64,000 bases of DNA, taken from assembly GCA_048268885.1 (NCBI GenBank), contig JBLWUP010000011.1:73769-137768 (forward strand), written 5' to 3'. A program made the translations under genes and the position numbers. A model generated the notes under the pieces. It saw only the letters and a list, made by a program, of their open reading frames with translations. It had not been told where the DNA came from and did not search any database. Each line of letters opens with the position of its first letter. The first letter of the stretch is position 1. This DNA comes from Pelagibius sp048268885 (GTDB lineage: Bacteria > Pseudomonadota > Alphaproteobacteria > Kiloniellales > Kiloniellaceae). Shown piece by piece: positions 42,843-53,078 of this stretch.

Positions 42843-42966
42843 GCGATTAAGGCTAGGCCGGAGGCGGGACGGGTGCAACTTCACTTATTGCAGTTGAAGG
42901 ACGGCGCGCGCCGGCAGATCCTCCCCCGCAGTCCGCCGCATTCTTTGAGAAAAGAGGAGGTTCTTT

Positions 42967-44121
42967 ATGTCTCAGAAAATCGACCTGCCGACTCTGCTTG
43001 CCGATCTCGGCCCGCGCTGCGCCGCCCAAGCCGCGGCCTGCGATGCCGGGGACGCTTTCGTCGCCGACAACTACCGCGCCCTGCGCGCCGCCAAGGTGTT
43101 TTCCGCGCAGGTCCCCCTGGATCTTGCCGGCGGCGGGGCCGGCCATGGCGAGATGTGCGCCTTCCTGCGCGGCCTCGCCGGCCATTGCCCCTCCACCGCC
43201 CTGGCGCTTTCGATGCACCAGCACCTGGTGGCGGCGGCGGTGGCCAACGACCGCGCCGGGCGGCCGGGGCGCAAGCTGCTGGAAAAGGTGGCGGCGCAGG
43301 AGCTTGTCCTGGTCTCCACCGGCGCCAACGACTGGCTGGAGTCCAATGGCCGGGCGGAGCGGGTCGAGGGCGGCTACCGCGTGACGGCGGTGAAGCCCTT
43401 CGCCAGCGGCGCGCCGGCCGGCGACCTGCTGGTCACCTCGGCGGCCTACGACGATCCGGTGGAAGGTCCGCAGGTGCTGCACTTCCCCCTGTCGCTCAAG
43501 GCCGAGGGCGTGACCCTGCAGGACGACTGGCAGACGCTGGGCATGCGGGCCACCGGCTCCGGCACCGTGAGGCTGGAGAAGGTCTTCGTGCCGGAGGAAG
43601 CGGTCGCGCTGCGCCGTCCGCGCGGGCCCTTCCATCCCGCCTTCGCGGTGATCCTGACCGTGGCCCTGCCGCTCATCTGCTCGGCCTACCTGGGCGTGGC
43701 CGAGGTCGCCGCGGCCATCGCCCGCGAGCGGGCGAAAACGCGCGGTGAAGATCCCCTGACATTCTTGCAGGTGGGGGAGATGGAAAACCTGCTGACCTCG
43801 GCGGAACTCGCCGTCGACGACATGATCCGCCTGGCCAACAATTTCGACTTCACGCCGTCGGCGGAACTGGCCGGGCGTGTGCTGACCCGCAAGACCCTTG
43901 CCGCCAAGGCGGTGCTGGCGACGGCGGAAAAGGCGCTGGAGGTGGCCGGCGGCGCCGGCTTTTTCCGCAAGCTGGGGCTGGAGCGCTTCCTGCGCGACGC
44001 CCATGGCGCGCAGTTCCATCCGCTGCCGGAAAAGCGTCAGCAGCTCTTCACCGGCCGCCTCGCCCTCGGCCTCGACCCGGTCGGCGGCCAGACGCAGGAG
44101 GCACAGCGCCGCGCGGCGTGA
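42967..44121 (+). CDS. Acyl-CoA dehydrogenase-fold flavoenzyme
   Basis: 384 residues. ACAD fold: helical N-terminal domain, LVSTGANDWLESNG flavin region, a central beta domain (GMRATGSGTVRLEKVFVPEEAV) and helical C-terminal domain. The usual catalytic Glu region is not identifiable by eye, and the pattern is also that of the DszC/HpaH-like flavin monooxygenases, so either oxidation of a thioester or hydroxylation is possible. AAGAGGAGG precedes ATG 42967. Divergent from the HxlR regulator. Confidence 0.82.
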   Translation: MSQKIDLPTLLADLGPRCAAQAAACDAGDAFVADNYRALRAAKVFSAQVPLDLAGGGAGHGEMCAFLRGLAGHCPSTALALSMHQHLVAAAVANDRAGRPGRKLLEKVAAQELVLVSTGANDWLESNGRAERVEGGYRVTAVKPFASGAPAGDLLVTSAAYDDPVEGPQVLHFPLSLKAEGVTLQDDWQTLGMRATGSGTVRLEKVFVPEEAVALRRPRGPFHPAFAVILTVALPLICSAYLGVAEVAAAIARERAKTRGEDPLTFLQVGEMENLLTSAELAVDDMIRLANNFDFTPSAELAGRVLTRKTLAAKAVLATAEKALEVAGGAGFFRKLGLERFLRDAHGAQFHPLPEKRQQLFTGRLALGLDPVGGQTQEAQRRAA

Positions 44122-44148
44122 GGCTTGCCGGCGGCTGCTGCGCGCGTG

Positions 44149-44206
44149 CTCCTCAGCATGAGGATTTTCACTTTATGCCATAAAGGTTTGACCTCATCCT
44201 GAGGAG
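44149..44206. repeat. REP-type inverted repeat, copy B
   Basis: CTCCTCAGCATGAGG (44149-44163) and CCTCATCCTGAGGAG (44192-44206) are inverted, with a short TTTATGCCATAAAG palindrome in the loop. Fills the gap between two same-strand genes. Confidence 0.88.
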
Positions 44207-44257
44207 TCTGGCCGGGCGAAAGCACGGACAGGCCTCTCGAAGGACGCACGGCGGCCG

Positions 44258-45439
44258 ATGCACTACCCTGACTTCGCGGAACCCACTTTTCTGGACGACC
44301 ACATCCGGCGGACGCTGGCGTTCTACGAACCCAACGTCTTCGATCCGGCGGGCGGCTTCTTCCAGCACTTCCGTGACGACGGCAGCGTCTACGACCGGGA
44401 GACGCGGCACCTGGTGTCCTCCTGCCGTTTCGTCTTCAACTACGCCTTGGCGGCGCGGCGCTTTGGCGGTGAGCAACACCTCGCCTGGGCGCTGCACGGC
44501 CTGACTTTTCTGGAAGAACGCCACCGCCAGCGCTCCGGCGGTTACGCCTGGGTGCTGGAGGGTGACCAAGTGAAGGACGCCACCAACCACTGCTACGGCC
44601 TGGCCTTCGTCATGGTGGCCGGCGCCACGGCGCTGCTGGCCGGCCTGCCGCAGGGGCGGGCGACGCTGGAACAGGCCTGGGAGGTGATGGAGGCGCACTT
44701 ATGGGACGCCGAGCACGGCCTCTACAAGGACGAGGCCTCCCCGGATTTCGCCGAGATCAGCGCCTACCGCGGCCAGAACGCCAACATGCACGCCTGCGAG
44801 GCCCTGCTCTGGGCTTTCGAGGCGACGGGCGAGCGGCGCTATCTCGAGCGCGCGGCGCTGCTGGCCGACAACGTGACGCGCCGTCAGGCGGCTCTCGCCG
44901 GCGGCCTGGTGTGGGAGCATTACCGTCCCGACTGGTCGGTCGACTGGGACTACAACCGCGACGACCCGAAACATCTCTTCCGCCCCTGGGGCTTCCAGCC
45001 GGGCCACCAGACCGAGTGGGCGAAGCTGCTGCTCATCCTGCACCGCCACGCGCCGGCGGAGTGGCATATCCCGACCGCACAGAGTCTCTTCGACCGCGCG
45101 ATGGCGGCCGCCTGGGACGCGGAGCACGGCGGCCTCTGCTACGGCTTCGATCCCGACTGCAACATCTGTGACGGCGATAAGTATTTCTGGGTCCAGGCCG
45201 AGAGCTTCGCCGCGGCCAAGCTGCTGGAGCTGGCGACGGGAGAGGCGCGCTACGGAGAGTGGTACGAGCGGATCTGGCGTTACAGTTGGGACCAGATGGT
45301 CGACCACGAGTACGGCGCCTGGTTCCGCATCCTGACCCGCGACAACCGGAAATATGACGACCTGAAATCCCCCGCCGGCAAGACCGACTACCACACCATG
45401 GGCGCCTGCTACGAGGTCCTGCGGGCGCTAGAGGCCTGA
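44258..45439 (+). CDS. AGE-family sugar epimerase/isomerase
   Basis: 393 residues. (alpha/alpha)6-barrel family of N-acylglucosamine 2-epimerases and YihS-type aldose-ketose isomerases. Landmarks are SCRFVFNYALAAR, NHCYGLAFVMVAG, GQNANMHACEALLWAFEAT (conserved His), WGFQPGHQTEWAKLLL (His) and KTDYHTMGACYEVLRAL (His), the set of active-site histidines in this family. Whether it acts on mannose, sulfoquinovose or an N-acylated sugar cannot be told; no sugar-specific neighbours. Confidence 0.87.
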   Translation: MHYPDFAEPTFLDDHIRRTLAFYEPNVFDPAGGFFQHFRDDGSVYDRETRHLVSSCRFVFNYALAARRFGGEQHLAWALHGLTFLEERHRQRSGGYAWVLEGDQVKDATNHCYGLAFVMVAGATALLAGLPQGRATLEQAWEVMEAHLWDAEHGLYKDEASPDFAEISAYRGQNANMHACEALLWAFEATGERRYLERAALLADNVTRRQAALAGGLVWEHYRPDWSVDWDYNRDDPKHLFRPWGFQPGHQTEWAKLLLILHRHAPAEWHIPTAQSLFDRAMAAAWDAEHGGLCYGFDPDCNICDGDKYFWVQAESFAAAKLLELATGEARYGEWYERIWRYSWDQMVDHEYGAWFRILTRDNRKYDDLKSPAGKTDYHTMGACYEVLRALEA

Positions 45440-45450
45440 AATGGGGGTGA

Positions 45451-45906
45451 TCAGATCGACTGATCGTCCGGTGGGGCGTTGAACTGACTGGGAGGAATCC
45501 CGTCAGGCTCGCCGTCGCGCCAAGAGGGCCCGCGAATATCCAGTGTTTTTTGGGAAGGAAGGATCGGGTCCGGGATGCGCGTGAAATCCGGGAGTTCTAT
45601 CCCCTTTTCTCGCCACCTATCGAACAGCGCGGAAGCTTTCGAGGCTTTCTCTTCGCAGCCTTCTCTGAAGATCAGATAGAGCTCGCTGTGCCGCTCTTGA
45701 AATATCAGGCCGGCCAAGGTCCTATCCGCGAGAGGCCGGTTCGCAGCCGCTATCGAATTCGCTACATCAGCTCGGTCTTCCTGCACATTGGACCAGTCCA
45801 AACGGTAGCCGACCATACATTCGCTGCGGGAGGGTTTGCCTTGTACCGGAGCCGGTGTGGCTGCCGTCAATGCCAGGCAGACCGCAGTAAATGGGAGCAG
45901 ACGCAT
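45451..45906 (-). CDS. Secreted protein of unknown function
   Basis: 151 residues with a signal peptide (LLPFTAVCLALTAATPAPVQG). The mature part is polar with two Cys (SECMVGY, REGCEE) that could form one disulfide. I recognise no family. It has slightly lower GC than its neighbours and atypical codons, so it may be a recent arrival. Convergent with the AGE gene and divergent from the M20 peptidase. Confidence 0.65.
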   Translation of the reverse strand: MRLLPFTAVCLALTAATPAPVQGKPSRSECMVGYRLDWSNVQEDRADVANSIAAANRPLADRTLAGLIFQERHSELYLIFREGCEEKASKASALFDRWREKGIELPDFTRIPDPILPSQKTLDIRGPSWRDGEPDGIPPSQFNAPPDDQSI

Positions 45907-46031
45907 TTTGTTCCTGTTCGCATTTCCAGCCGTGAAAGAAGCGGAACCATAGCATGGGGGATGCGGCTGGGAGGGTCTTGTTCATCGTTTTTTCTTGGCC
46001 GGAGGGGCTGTCCCGGGTCTAGGCTTGGGCC

Positions 46032-47309
46032 ATGCACGATTCCCTCTTTGCCCGCATCGAGGCCAAGCGCGACGACCTGGTCGAACTGACCCGCGATCTC
46101 ATCCGCTTTCCCACGGTGAACCCGCCGGGCGAGGCCTATACGCCCTGCGCCGAGTTCCTGGGGAACCGCCTGACGGCGCGCGGCTTCGACGTCGGCTACC
46201 ACCGCGGCGAGGGGGAGGCCGGGGATTCCGACCGCTACCCGCGCACCAACGTGGTGGCGCGCAAGGAAGGGACGCGTCCCGGCTCCTGCATCCACTTCAA
46301 CGGCCACATCGACGTGGTCTCGGTCGGCCAGGGCTGGACCGTCGAGCCCTTCGAGGGCCTGGTGCGCGACGGCAAGGTCTACGGGCGCGGCGCCTGCGAC
46401 ATGAAGGGTGGCCTGGCGGCGGCGGTCATCGCCGTCGAGGCGCTGTTGGAGGAGCACAACGACCTGCCCGGCGCGCTGGAGGTCTCCGGCACCGTCGACG
46501 AGGAGTCCGGCGGTTACGGCGGCGTCGGCTACCTCGCCAAGCAGGGCTTCTTCTCGCGTCCGCGCGTCGACCACGTGATCATCCCGGAGCCCTTGAACGT
46601 CGACCGCGTCTGCATCGGCCACCGCGGCGTCTGGTGGGCGGAGATCGAAACCCAGGGCCGCATCGCCCATGGCTCCATGCCCTTCCTCGGCGACTGCGCG
46701 GTGCGCCACATGGGTGCCTTCCTGCAGAAGCTGGAAAGCGAACTCTATCCGGCGCTGGCCGAGAAGCACACCGAGATGCCGGTGGTGCCCGAAGGCGCGC
46801 GCCAGTCGACCCTCAACATCAATTCCATCCACGGCGGGCTCAGCGAAGACTACGACGGGCTGCCGGCGCCGCTGGTGCCGGACTCCTGCCGCCTGGTGCT
46901 GGACCGCCGCTACCTCATCGAGGAAGACCCGGAAGAGGTGAAGCGCGAGATCGTCGTCCTGCTGGAGGGCTTAAAGCACGACCGCCAGGGCTTCGACTAT
47001 GCCCTGCGCGAAGTGCTGGCCTTCCAGCCGACCATGACCGATCCCGAGGCGCCGGTGGTGCGCGCGGTCTCCGCGGCCATCGAGGAAGTACTCGGCAAGC
47101 CGGCGCAGCAGGTGGTCTCGCCCGGCACCTACGACCAGAAGCACATCGCGCGTGTCGGCCATCTGGAGGACTGCATCGCCTACGGGCCGGGCATCCTCGA
47201 TCTGGCGCACCAGCCCGACGAATACGTCGGCATCGACGACATGGTCGCCTCGGCCAAGGTGATGGCCGCCGCGACTTTGGCCCTGTTGGGGGAGGCGGCT
47301 TCCCGCTAG
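46032..47309 (+). CDS. M20-family metallopeptidase (ArgE/DapE-like)
   Basis: 425 residues. Zinc-site residues are visible: HFNGHIDVV (His, Asp), GRGACDMKGGLA (bridging Asp), VDEESGGYGG (catalytic Glu and metal Glu), and a C-terminal SPGTYDQKHIARVG His. A dimerisation insert lies in the middle. It hydrolyses an N-acyl amino acid or small peptide amide. Same strand and 70 bp before a peptide ABC importer, it plausibly processes the imported substrate. Confidence 0.88.
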   Translation: MHDSLFARIEAKRDDLVELTRDLIRFPTVNPPGEAYTPCAEFLGNRLTARGFDVGYHRGEGEAGDSDRYPRTNVVARKEGTRPGSCIHFNGHIDVVSVGQGWTVEPFEGLVRDGKVYGRGACDMKGGLAAAVIAVEALLEEHNDLPGALEVSGTVDEESGGYGGVGYLAKQGFFSRPRVDHVIIPEPLNVDRVCIGHRGVWWAEIETQGRIAHGSMPFLGDCAVRHMGAFLQKLESELYPALAEKHTEMPVVPEGARQSTLNINSIHGGLSEDYDGLPAPLVPDSCRLVLDRRYLIEEDPEEVKREIVVLLEGLKHDRQGFDYALREVLAFQPTMTDPEAPVVRAVSAAIEEVLGKPAQQVVSPGTYDQKHIARVGHLEDCIAYGPGILDLAHQPDEYVGIDDMVASAKVMAAATLALLGEAASR

Positions 47310-47379
47310 ACTCGCGCAAAGACAGAAAAGACGGCCGGCCTGCAACCCGGACCGCAAATCACGGAGGCAGAGTGCAGTC

Positions 47380-48870
47380 ATGAAACAGCGTGTCGTGCGA
47401 AGGATTGCCGCGGGTCTGCTGGCCGCCGGCGTGATCGGCGCCGCTTCCGGCGCCCTCGCGGCCAAGGACAGTCTGACCATGGGCATGGTGCTGGAGCCGC
47501 CGGTGCTCGACCCGACGGCGCACGCCGCCGCCGCCGTTGACGAGGTGGTCTACGCCAACGTCTTCGAGGGCCTGACGCGCATCGACCGCAACGGCGAGGT
47601 GAAGCCCGCGCTGGCCGAAAGCTGGACCGTCAGCGACGACGGCCTCACGTACACTTTCAAACTGCACGACGGCGTCAAGTTCCACGACGGCACGACGTTC
47701 GATTCCGCCGATGTGACCTTCTCGCTCGAGCGCGCCATGGCCGACGACAGCACGAACGCGCAGAAAGGCCTCTTCGCGCCCATTGCGTCGGTCGCAGCGC
47801 CGGACGCCGGCACGGTGGTCATCACCCTGAAGCAGGCGGCGGGCAATTTCCTCTTCAACCTCGGCTGGGGCGACGCGGTCATCGTCGCGCCGGAAAGCGC
47901 CGCCACTAACAAGAGCGATCCCGTCGGCACCGGTCCCTTCAAGTTCGACCGCTGGGTCAAGGGCGACCGGGTCGAGATTTCGCGCTACGACGATTACTGG
48001 GGCGCGCCGGCGAAGCTGGCCAAGGCGACCTTCAAGTTCATCCCCGATCCCGCCGCCGCGACGGCGGCATTGCTCGCCGGCGACGTCGATGCCTTCGCGA
48101 ATTTTCCGGCGCCGGAGGCCCTGGCGCAGTTCGAGGGCGATGCGCGCTTCACCGTGACGATCGGCAGCACCGAGGGCGAGACCATCCTGGCCATGAACAA
48201 CGCGCGCAAGCCGCTGGACGATATCCGCGTGCGCCGCGCGCTGGCCCACGCCATCGACCGCAAGTCGGTGGTCGACGGCGCCATGTTCGGCTACGGCACG
48301 CCGATCGGCAGTCACTTCGCGCCGCACCACCCGGCCTACGTCGACCTCACCGGCCGCTACAGCTACGACCCGGACCAGGCGCGCAAGCTCCTGGCCGAAG
48401 CGGGCTACGCCGACGGCTTCACCGTCAGCCTCAAGCTGCCGCCGCCCAGCTATGCGCGGCGCGGCGGGGAGATCGTCGCCGCCGAACTCGCGGCCGTCGG
48501 CATCGACGCGCAGATCACCCAGGTCGAATGGGCGCAATGGCTGGAGCAGGTCTTCAAGGCCAAGGACTACGACCTCACCATCGTCTCCCATACCGAGCCC
48601 ATGGACATCGGCATCTACGCCCGCGACGACTACTACTTCAATTACAAGGACGCCGACTTCAAGGCGCTGATGGGCAAGCTGGACAGCACCGTGGCGCAGG
48701 AAGAGCGCTACGCCTTGCTGGCGCAGGCGCAGGAGAAGCTGTCCGAGGAGTCGGTGAACGTCTTCCTCTTCCAGCTCGCCAAGCACGGCGTGTGGAACAA
48801 GGACGTCATGGGCCTCTGGGAGAACTCTCCCGTGCAGGCCAACGACCTGACGGAAGTCTATTGGAAGTAA
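47380..48870 (+). CDS. Peptide ABC transporter substrate-binding protein (SBP_bac_5)
   Basis: 496 residues, signal peptide AAGLLAAGVIGAASGALA-AK. The DppA/OppA-type fold has LAESWTVSDDGLTYTFKLHDGVKFHDG near residue 70-100, FTIGSTEGETILAMNNARKPLDD, and the RRALAHAIDRKSVVDGAM hinge motif. It captures peptides or opines in the periplasm for the permeases and ATPases encoded from 49114. The gap to them (243 bp) holds a palindromic repeat. Confidence 0.9.
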   Translation: MKQRVVRRIAAGLLAAGVIGAASGALAAKDSLTMGMVLEPPVLDPTAHAAAAVDEVVYANVFEGLTRIDRNGEVKPALAESWTVSDDGLTYTFKLHDGVKFHDGTTFDSADVTFSLERAMADDSTNAQKGLFAPIASVAAPDAGTVVITLKQAAGNFLFNLGWGDAVIVAPESAATNKSDPVGTGPFKFDRWVKGDRVEISRYDDYWGAPAKLAKATFKFIPDPAAATAALLAGDVDAFANFPAPEALAQFEGDARFTVTIGSTEGETILAMNNARKPLDDIRVRRALAHAIDRKSVVDGAMFGYGTPIGSHFAPHHPAYVDLTGRYSYDPDQARKLLAEAGYADGFTVSLKLPPPSYARRGGEIVAAELAAVGIDAQITQVEWAQWLEQVFKAKDYDLTIVSHTEPMDIGIYARDDYYFNYKDADFKALMGKLDSTVAQEERYALLAQAQEKLSEESVNVFLFQLAKHGVWNKDVMGLWENSPVQANDLTEVYWK

Positions 48871-48934
48871 TGGTCACTACGCAGATACGGCCGAGATCAG
48901 CAGATGACGCAACGTCCTCGCTCCCAACTCGGTT

Positions 48935-49018
48935 GTCATGCTTGGGCTTGACCCGAGCATCCAGGGCGGGCGTTCGAACGCTTGCCCCTGGACCCTCGGG
49001 ACAAGCCCGAGGGTGACG
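48935..49018. repeat. Palindromic intergenic repeat (GGGCTTGACCCGAGCATCC family)
   Basis: The outer arms GTCATGCTTGGGCTTGACCC and its counterpart ending at 49018 pair imperfectly; inside lie CCAGGG/CCCTGG and a perfect GCGTTCGAACGC palindrome (48970-48981). Similar sequences are, from memory, widespread in alphaproteobacterial genomes. It could stabilise the upstream mRNA of the binding protein. Confidence 0.8.
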
Positions 49019-49113
49019 AACGAGGGTGAGATTGCCTCTGTGCGAGCCCGTCGGATGATGAGTTCCCATCATACCGGGTTTGGGCAGGCCGTTCCGGCAC
49101 CTCTGTAGCCCTC

Positions 49114-50059
<946 letters not shown>

Positions 50060-50070
<11 letters not shown>

Positions 50071-50911
50071 GGTCCGGCGCGAATACTGGACGCGCGGGCG
50101 GCGCTCCGCCGCCTTCGTCTTCGGCCTGGCGGTGACGGCGCTGCTGGTGGCGGTGGCGCTGGTCTCCCTGGTCTGGACGCCCTATCCGGTGGACGTGATG
50201 AACATTCCGGCCAGGCTGCAGGGCCCCTCGGCCGCGCATTGGCTGGGCACCGACCATTTCGGCCGCGACGTGCTCTCCCGCCTCATGGTGGGCGCGGTGA
50301 ACTCCATCGCCGTGTCGCTGGTCGCCGTCGGCATCGGCGCGGGGATCGGGGTGCCGCTGGGCGCCCTGGCCGCCGCGCGGCGCGGCATGATCGAAGAAGT
50401 CGTCATGCGCTTCAACGACTTCACCTTCGCCTTTCCCGCGCTGCTCTCCGCCGTGATGATCACGGCGATCCTGGGGCCCGGCGCGGTGAACTCCATCATC
50501 GCCATCGGCATCTTCAACATTCCCGTCTTCGCGCGTCTCACGCGCGGCGCCTCGCTGTCGTTGTGGAAGCGCGATTTCGTGCTGGCCGCGCGCGTCGCCG
50601 GCAAGGGGCGCACGCGCATCACCGTCGAGCACATCCTGCCCAATATCGCCAGCCTGCTGATCGTGCAGATGACCATCCAGTTCGCCCTGGCGATCCTGGC
50701 GGAGGCGGGGCTCAGCTATCTCGGCCTCGGCACCCAGCCGCCGGCGCCCTCCTGGGGCAAGATGCTGAACGAGGCGCAGACCTTCATGTCCCTGGCCCCG
50801 CAGCTGGCGATCTTTCCCGGCCTCGCGATCATGGTGACGGTGCTGGGCCTGAACCTGCTGGGTGACGGCCTGCGCGACCTGCTGGACCCGCGCCTCCGGA
50901 GGGAGCGATGA
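50060..50911 (+). CDS. Peptide ABC transporter permease (DppC family)
   Basis: 283 residues. N-terminal membrane helix, the HWLGTDHFGRDVLSRLMVGA motif found in nearly all DppC proteins, and the EAA loop FVLAARVAGKGRTRITVEHILPN. ATG 50060 has GGAGG nearby; the longer frame starting at 50024 is not needed. Overlaps the DppB gene by 11 bp and the ATPase gene by 4 bp. Confidence 0.93.
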
Positions 50912-51897
50912 GCCTGCTCTCCGTCCGCGACCTCTGCGTCACCCTCGACACGCCCGAGGGGCCCGCGCCGATCCTGCAGGACGTCTCCTTCGACCTGGCC
51001 GCGGGCGGCAGCCTCGGTATCGTCGGCGAGTCCGGCTGCGGCAAGTCGATGACGGCGCTGGCGGTCATGGGCCTGCTGCCGGCGCAGGCGCGGGCCAGCG
51101 GCGAGATCGTCTTCGAAGGGCGGGACCTGCTGGCGCTGCCGGAAGCCGAGCTCTGCAAGGTGAGGGGCCGGCGCCTCGCCATGGTGTTCCAGGAACCGAT
51201 GACGGCGCTGAACCCGGTGAAGACCATCGGTTTCCAGGTGGCCGAGGGCCTGCGCTGGCATCTCGGCCTATCGCGCGGCGCGGCGGAGACGCGGGCGGTG
51301 AAGCTGCTGGACCGGGTCGGGCTGCCGCAGCCGCGCTTTTCGCCCGCTCTCTATCCGCACCAGCTCTCCGGCGGGCAGCGCCAGCGCGTGGTCATCGCCA
51401 TGGCGCTGGCCTGCGATCCGGCGCTGCTGATCGCCGACGAGCCGACCACGGCCTTGGACGTCACCAGCCAGGCGGCGATTCTCGACCTGCTGGCCGAGGT
51501 GGCGGCGGAGGCCGGGCTCGCGCTGCTGCTCATCACCCACGACCTGGCGGTGGTCTGGCAGAACACCGCCGAGATGCTGGTCATGTATGCCGGCCGGGTG
51601 GTGGAGCGCGGCGCGACCCCGGCGGTCTTCCGGCGCATGGCCCATCCCTACACCCGCGGCCTGCTGGCCGCCTCTCCGGGCGCGCTGGATGCGGTTCTCC
51701 CGCCGGGACGGCGCCTTGCCACCATTCCCGGCCAGGTGCCTGACCCGCGCCACCGCCCGGCGGGCTGCGTCTTCGCCGGGCGCTGCCCGCGCGTCCGCGA
51801 CGACTGCCTGCCGGCGCAGCCGGCGGAGCGCGCCCTCGACGAAGTCCACGGCGTCGCCTGCCTGCATCCCCATCTGGAAGAGGAGGGGGTGCTATGA
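50908..51897 (+). CDS. Peptide ABC transporter ATPase (DppD family)
   Basis: 329 residues. Walker A GESGCGKS, Q-loop FQEPMTALNPV, ABC signature LSGGQRQRV, Walker B LLIADEPTTALD, H-loop ITHDLAVV, and the C-terminal oligopeptide domain with four cysteines (GCVFAGRCPRVRDDC) that typically bind an Fe-S cluster. Works with the next ATPase as a heterodimer. Overlaps both neighbours by 4 bp. Confidence 0.93.
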   Translation: MSLLSVRDLCVTLDTPEGPAPILQDVSFDLAAGGSLGIVGESGCGKSMTALAVMGLLPAQARASGEIVFEGRDLLALPEAELCKVRGRRLAMVFQEPMTALNPVKTIGFQVAEGLRWHLGLSRGAAETRAVKLLDRVGLPQPRFSPALYPHQLSGGQRQRVVIAMALACDPALLIADEPTTALDVTSQAAILDLLAEVAAEAGLALLLITHDLAVVWQNTAEMLVMYAGRVVERGATPAVFRRMAHPYTRGLLAASPGALDAVLPPGRRLATIPGQVPDPRHRPAGCVFAGRCPRVRDDCLPAQPAERALDEVHGVACLHPHLEEEGVL

Positions 51898-52709
51898 GCG
51901 GCGGCGAGGCCTTGCTGCGGGTCGAGAACCTCACCCTCGACTATGCGCTGCCGCGCCGCCGGCTCTTCGCGCCGCCGCCGCACCACCGCGCCCTCGACGA
52001 CGTGAGCCTCTGCCTTGCGCGGGGCGAGAGCCTGGCGGTGGTCGGGGAGTCGGGCAGCGGCAAATCGACTTTGGCCCGGACCATCCTGGCGCTCGAGCGC
52101 CCGACCTCCGGGCGCGTCACGCTCTGCGGCCAGGATGTTTTCGCGGCCTCGGCCGACCAACTGCGCGCGCTGCGCCGCCACGCCCAGATGGTGTTTCAGG
52201 ACCCCTACGGCTCGCTCGACCCGCGCCGCAAGGTGGGCTGGATCGTCGCCGAGCCGCTGGAGGCCCTGGAGGCCCCGGGGCGTGACGAGAGGCGCGCGCG
52301 CATCACGCAAGTGCTGGAGTCCGTGGGTTTGAGGGCAAGCGATGCGGAGAAGTTCCCGCACGAGTTCTCCGGCGGGCAGCGCCAGCGCATCGCCATCGCC
52401 CGCGCGCTCGTTACCCGGCCCGCCCTCATCGTCGCCGACGAGGCGGTCTCCGCCCTGGACGTCTCGGTGCAGGCCCAGGTGCTGAACCTCTTCATGGACC
52501 TGCGCGAGCAGTTGGGGCTCAGCTACCTCTTCATCAGCCACGACCTGGCGGTGGTGCGGCAAGTGGCCGACCGCGTCATGGTCATGCGCGACGGCAGGAT
52601 CGTGGAGCAGGGCGAGACCGAAGCGGTGTTCCGCGCCCCGCAGCATCCCTATACCCAGGCGCTGCTGGCGGCGGTGCCGCGCATCGGCGTGCCGCGGCGG
52701 CGCGCCTAG
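51894..52709 (+). CDS. Peptide ABC transporter ATPase (DppF family)
   Basis: 271 residues. Walker A GESGSGKS, Q-loop FQDPYGSLDP, signature FSGGQRQRI, Walker B LIVADEAVSALD, H-loop ISHDLAVV. The C-terminal cysteine cluster of typical DppF is missing: the protein stops at VPRRRA, about 50 residues shorter than common. The TAG stop (52707-52709) is part of the terminal CTAG of repeat copy 3, so insertion may have fixed or created this end. Confidence 0.92.
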   Translation: MSGGEALLRVENLTLDYALPRRRLFAPPPHHRALDDVSLCLARGESLAVVGESGSGKSTLARTILALERPTSGRVTLCGQDVFAASADQLRALRRHAQMVFQDPYGSLDPRRKVGWIVAEPLEALEAPGRDERRARITQVLESVGLRASDAEKFPHEFSGGQRQRIAIARALVTRPALIVADEAVSALDVSVQAQVLNLFMDLREQLGLSYLFISHDLAVVRQVADRVMVMRDGRIVEQGETEAVFRAPQHPYTQALLAAVPRIGVPRRRA

Positions 52710-52846
52710 ATCGGATTACGTTTAGACAGAACCACCAAGTGGTTCTGTCTAAACGTGTGAATCCGATCTATTTCTAATACATAGAGCAGATTCACAGGGT
52801 TGGTGGATCGCCTTCGGCGATTCCAGCCGACCCTGATCTGCTCTAG
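52706..52846. repeat. 141-bp CTAG-bounded double-hairpin repeat, copy 3
   Basis: Same two-hairpin structure as copies 1 and 2. The left loop core reads AACCACCAAGTGGTT, the exact reverse complement of AACCACTTGGTGGTT in the other copies. Its first CTAG (52706-52709) includes the stop codon of the DppF-like gene. Confidence 0.93.
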
Positions 52847-52885
52847 CAGGTTGCTGAAAAGGGCACATAGCCTGTGGCCCATCCA

Positions 52886-52977
52886 TCGAGACGGCGCTGA
52901 TGCGCCTCCTCAGGATGAGGTGGAGGTTTGAATTGATTGACCTCATGCTGAGGAGCGAGCGCAGGCGAGCGTCTCGA
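52886..52977. repeat. REP-type composite inverted repeat, copy C
   Basis: Outer arms TCGAGACG (52886-52893) and CGTCTCGA (52970-52977) enclose CTCCTCAGGATGAGG (52906-52920) and CCTCATGCTGAGGAG (52941-52955). This is the fullest copy of the family; copies A and B lack the outer right arm. The 52847-53078 gap otherwise holds a short GCCACTTCGGCTTCGC hairpin region and no gene. Confidence 0.88.
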
Positions 52978-53078
52978 CCTGCCTTCGCCGAAGCGAAGCC
53001 ACTTCGGCTTCGCGCAGGCAGGAGCGCGAGGTCAATCAGGCCGTCAGGCCTTCTTCGTTGCCTGCGAATGCTGTCCTT

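Noticed and set aside
44258..45439. Linking the AGE isomerase to sulfoquinovose use because DHPS-type genes are nearby
   Set aside because: It is 25 kb from the TRAP/HisD-like set, with no sulfosugar gene beside it; family membership alone cannot give the substrate.
52979..53040. Possible small gene or terminator in the GCCACTTCGGCTTCGC region
   Set aside because: It is a GC-rich short hairpin attached to the REP-type repeat without a T tract or ribosome site; treated as part of the repeat block.
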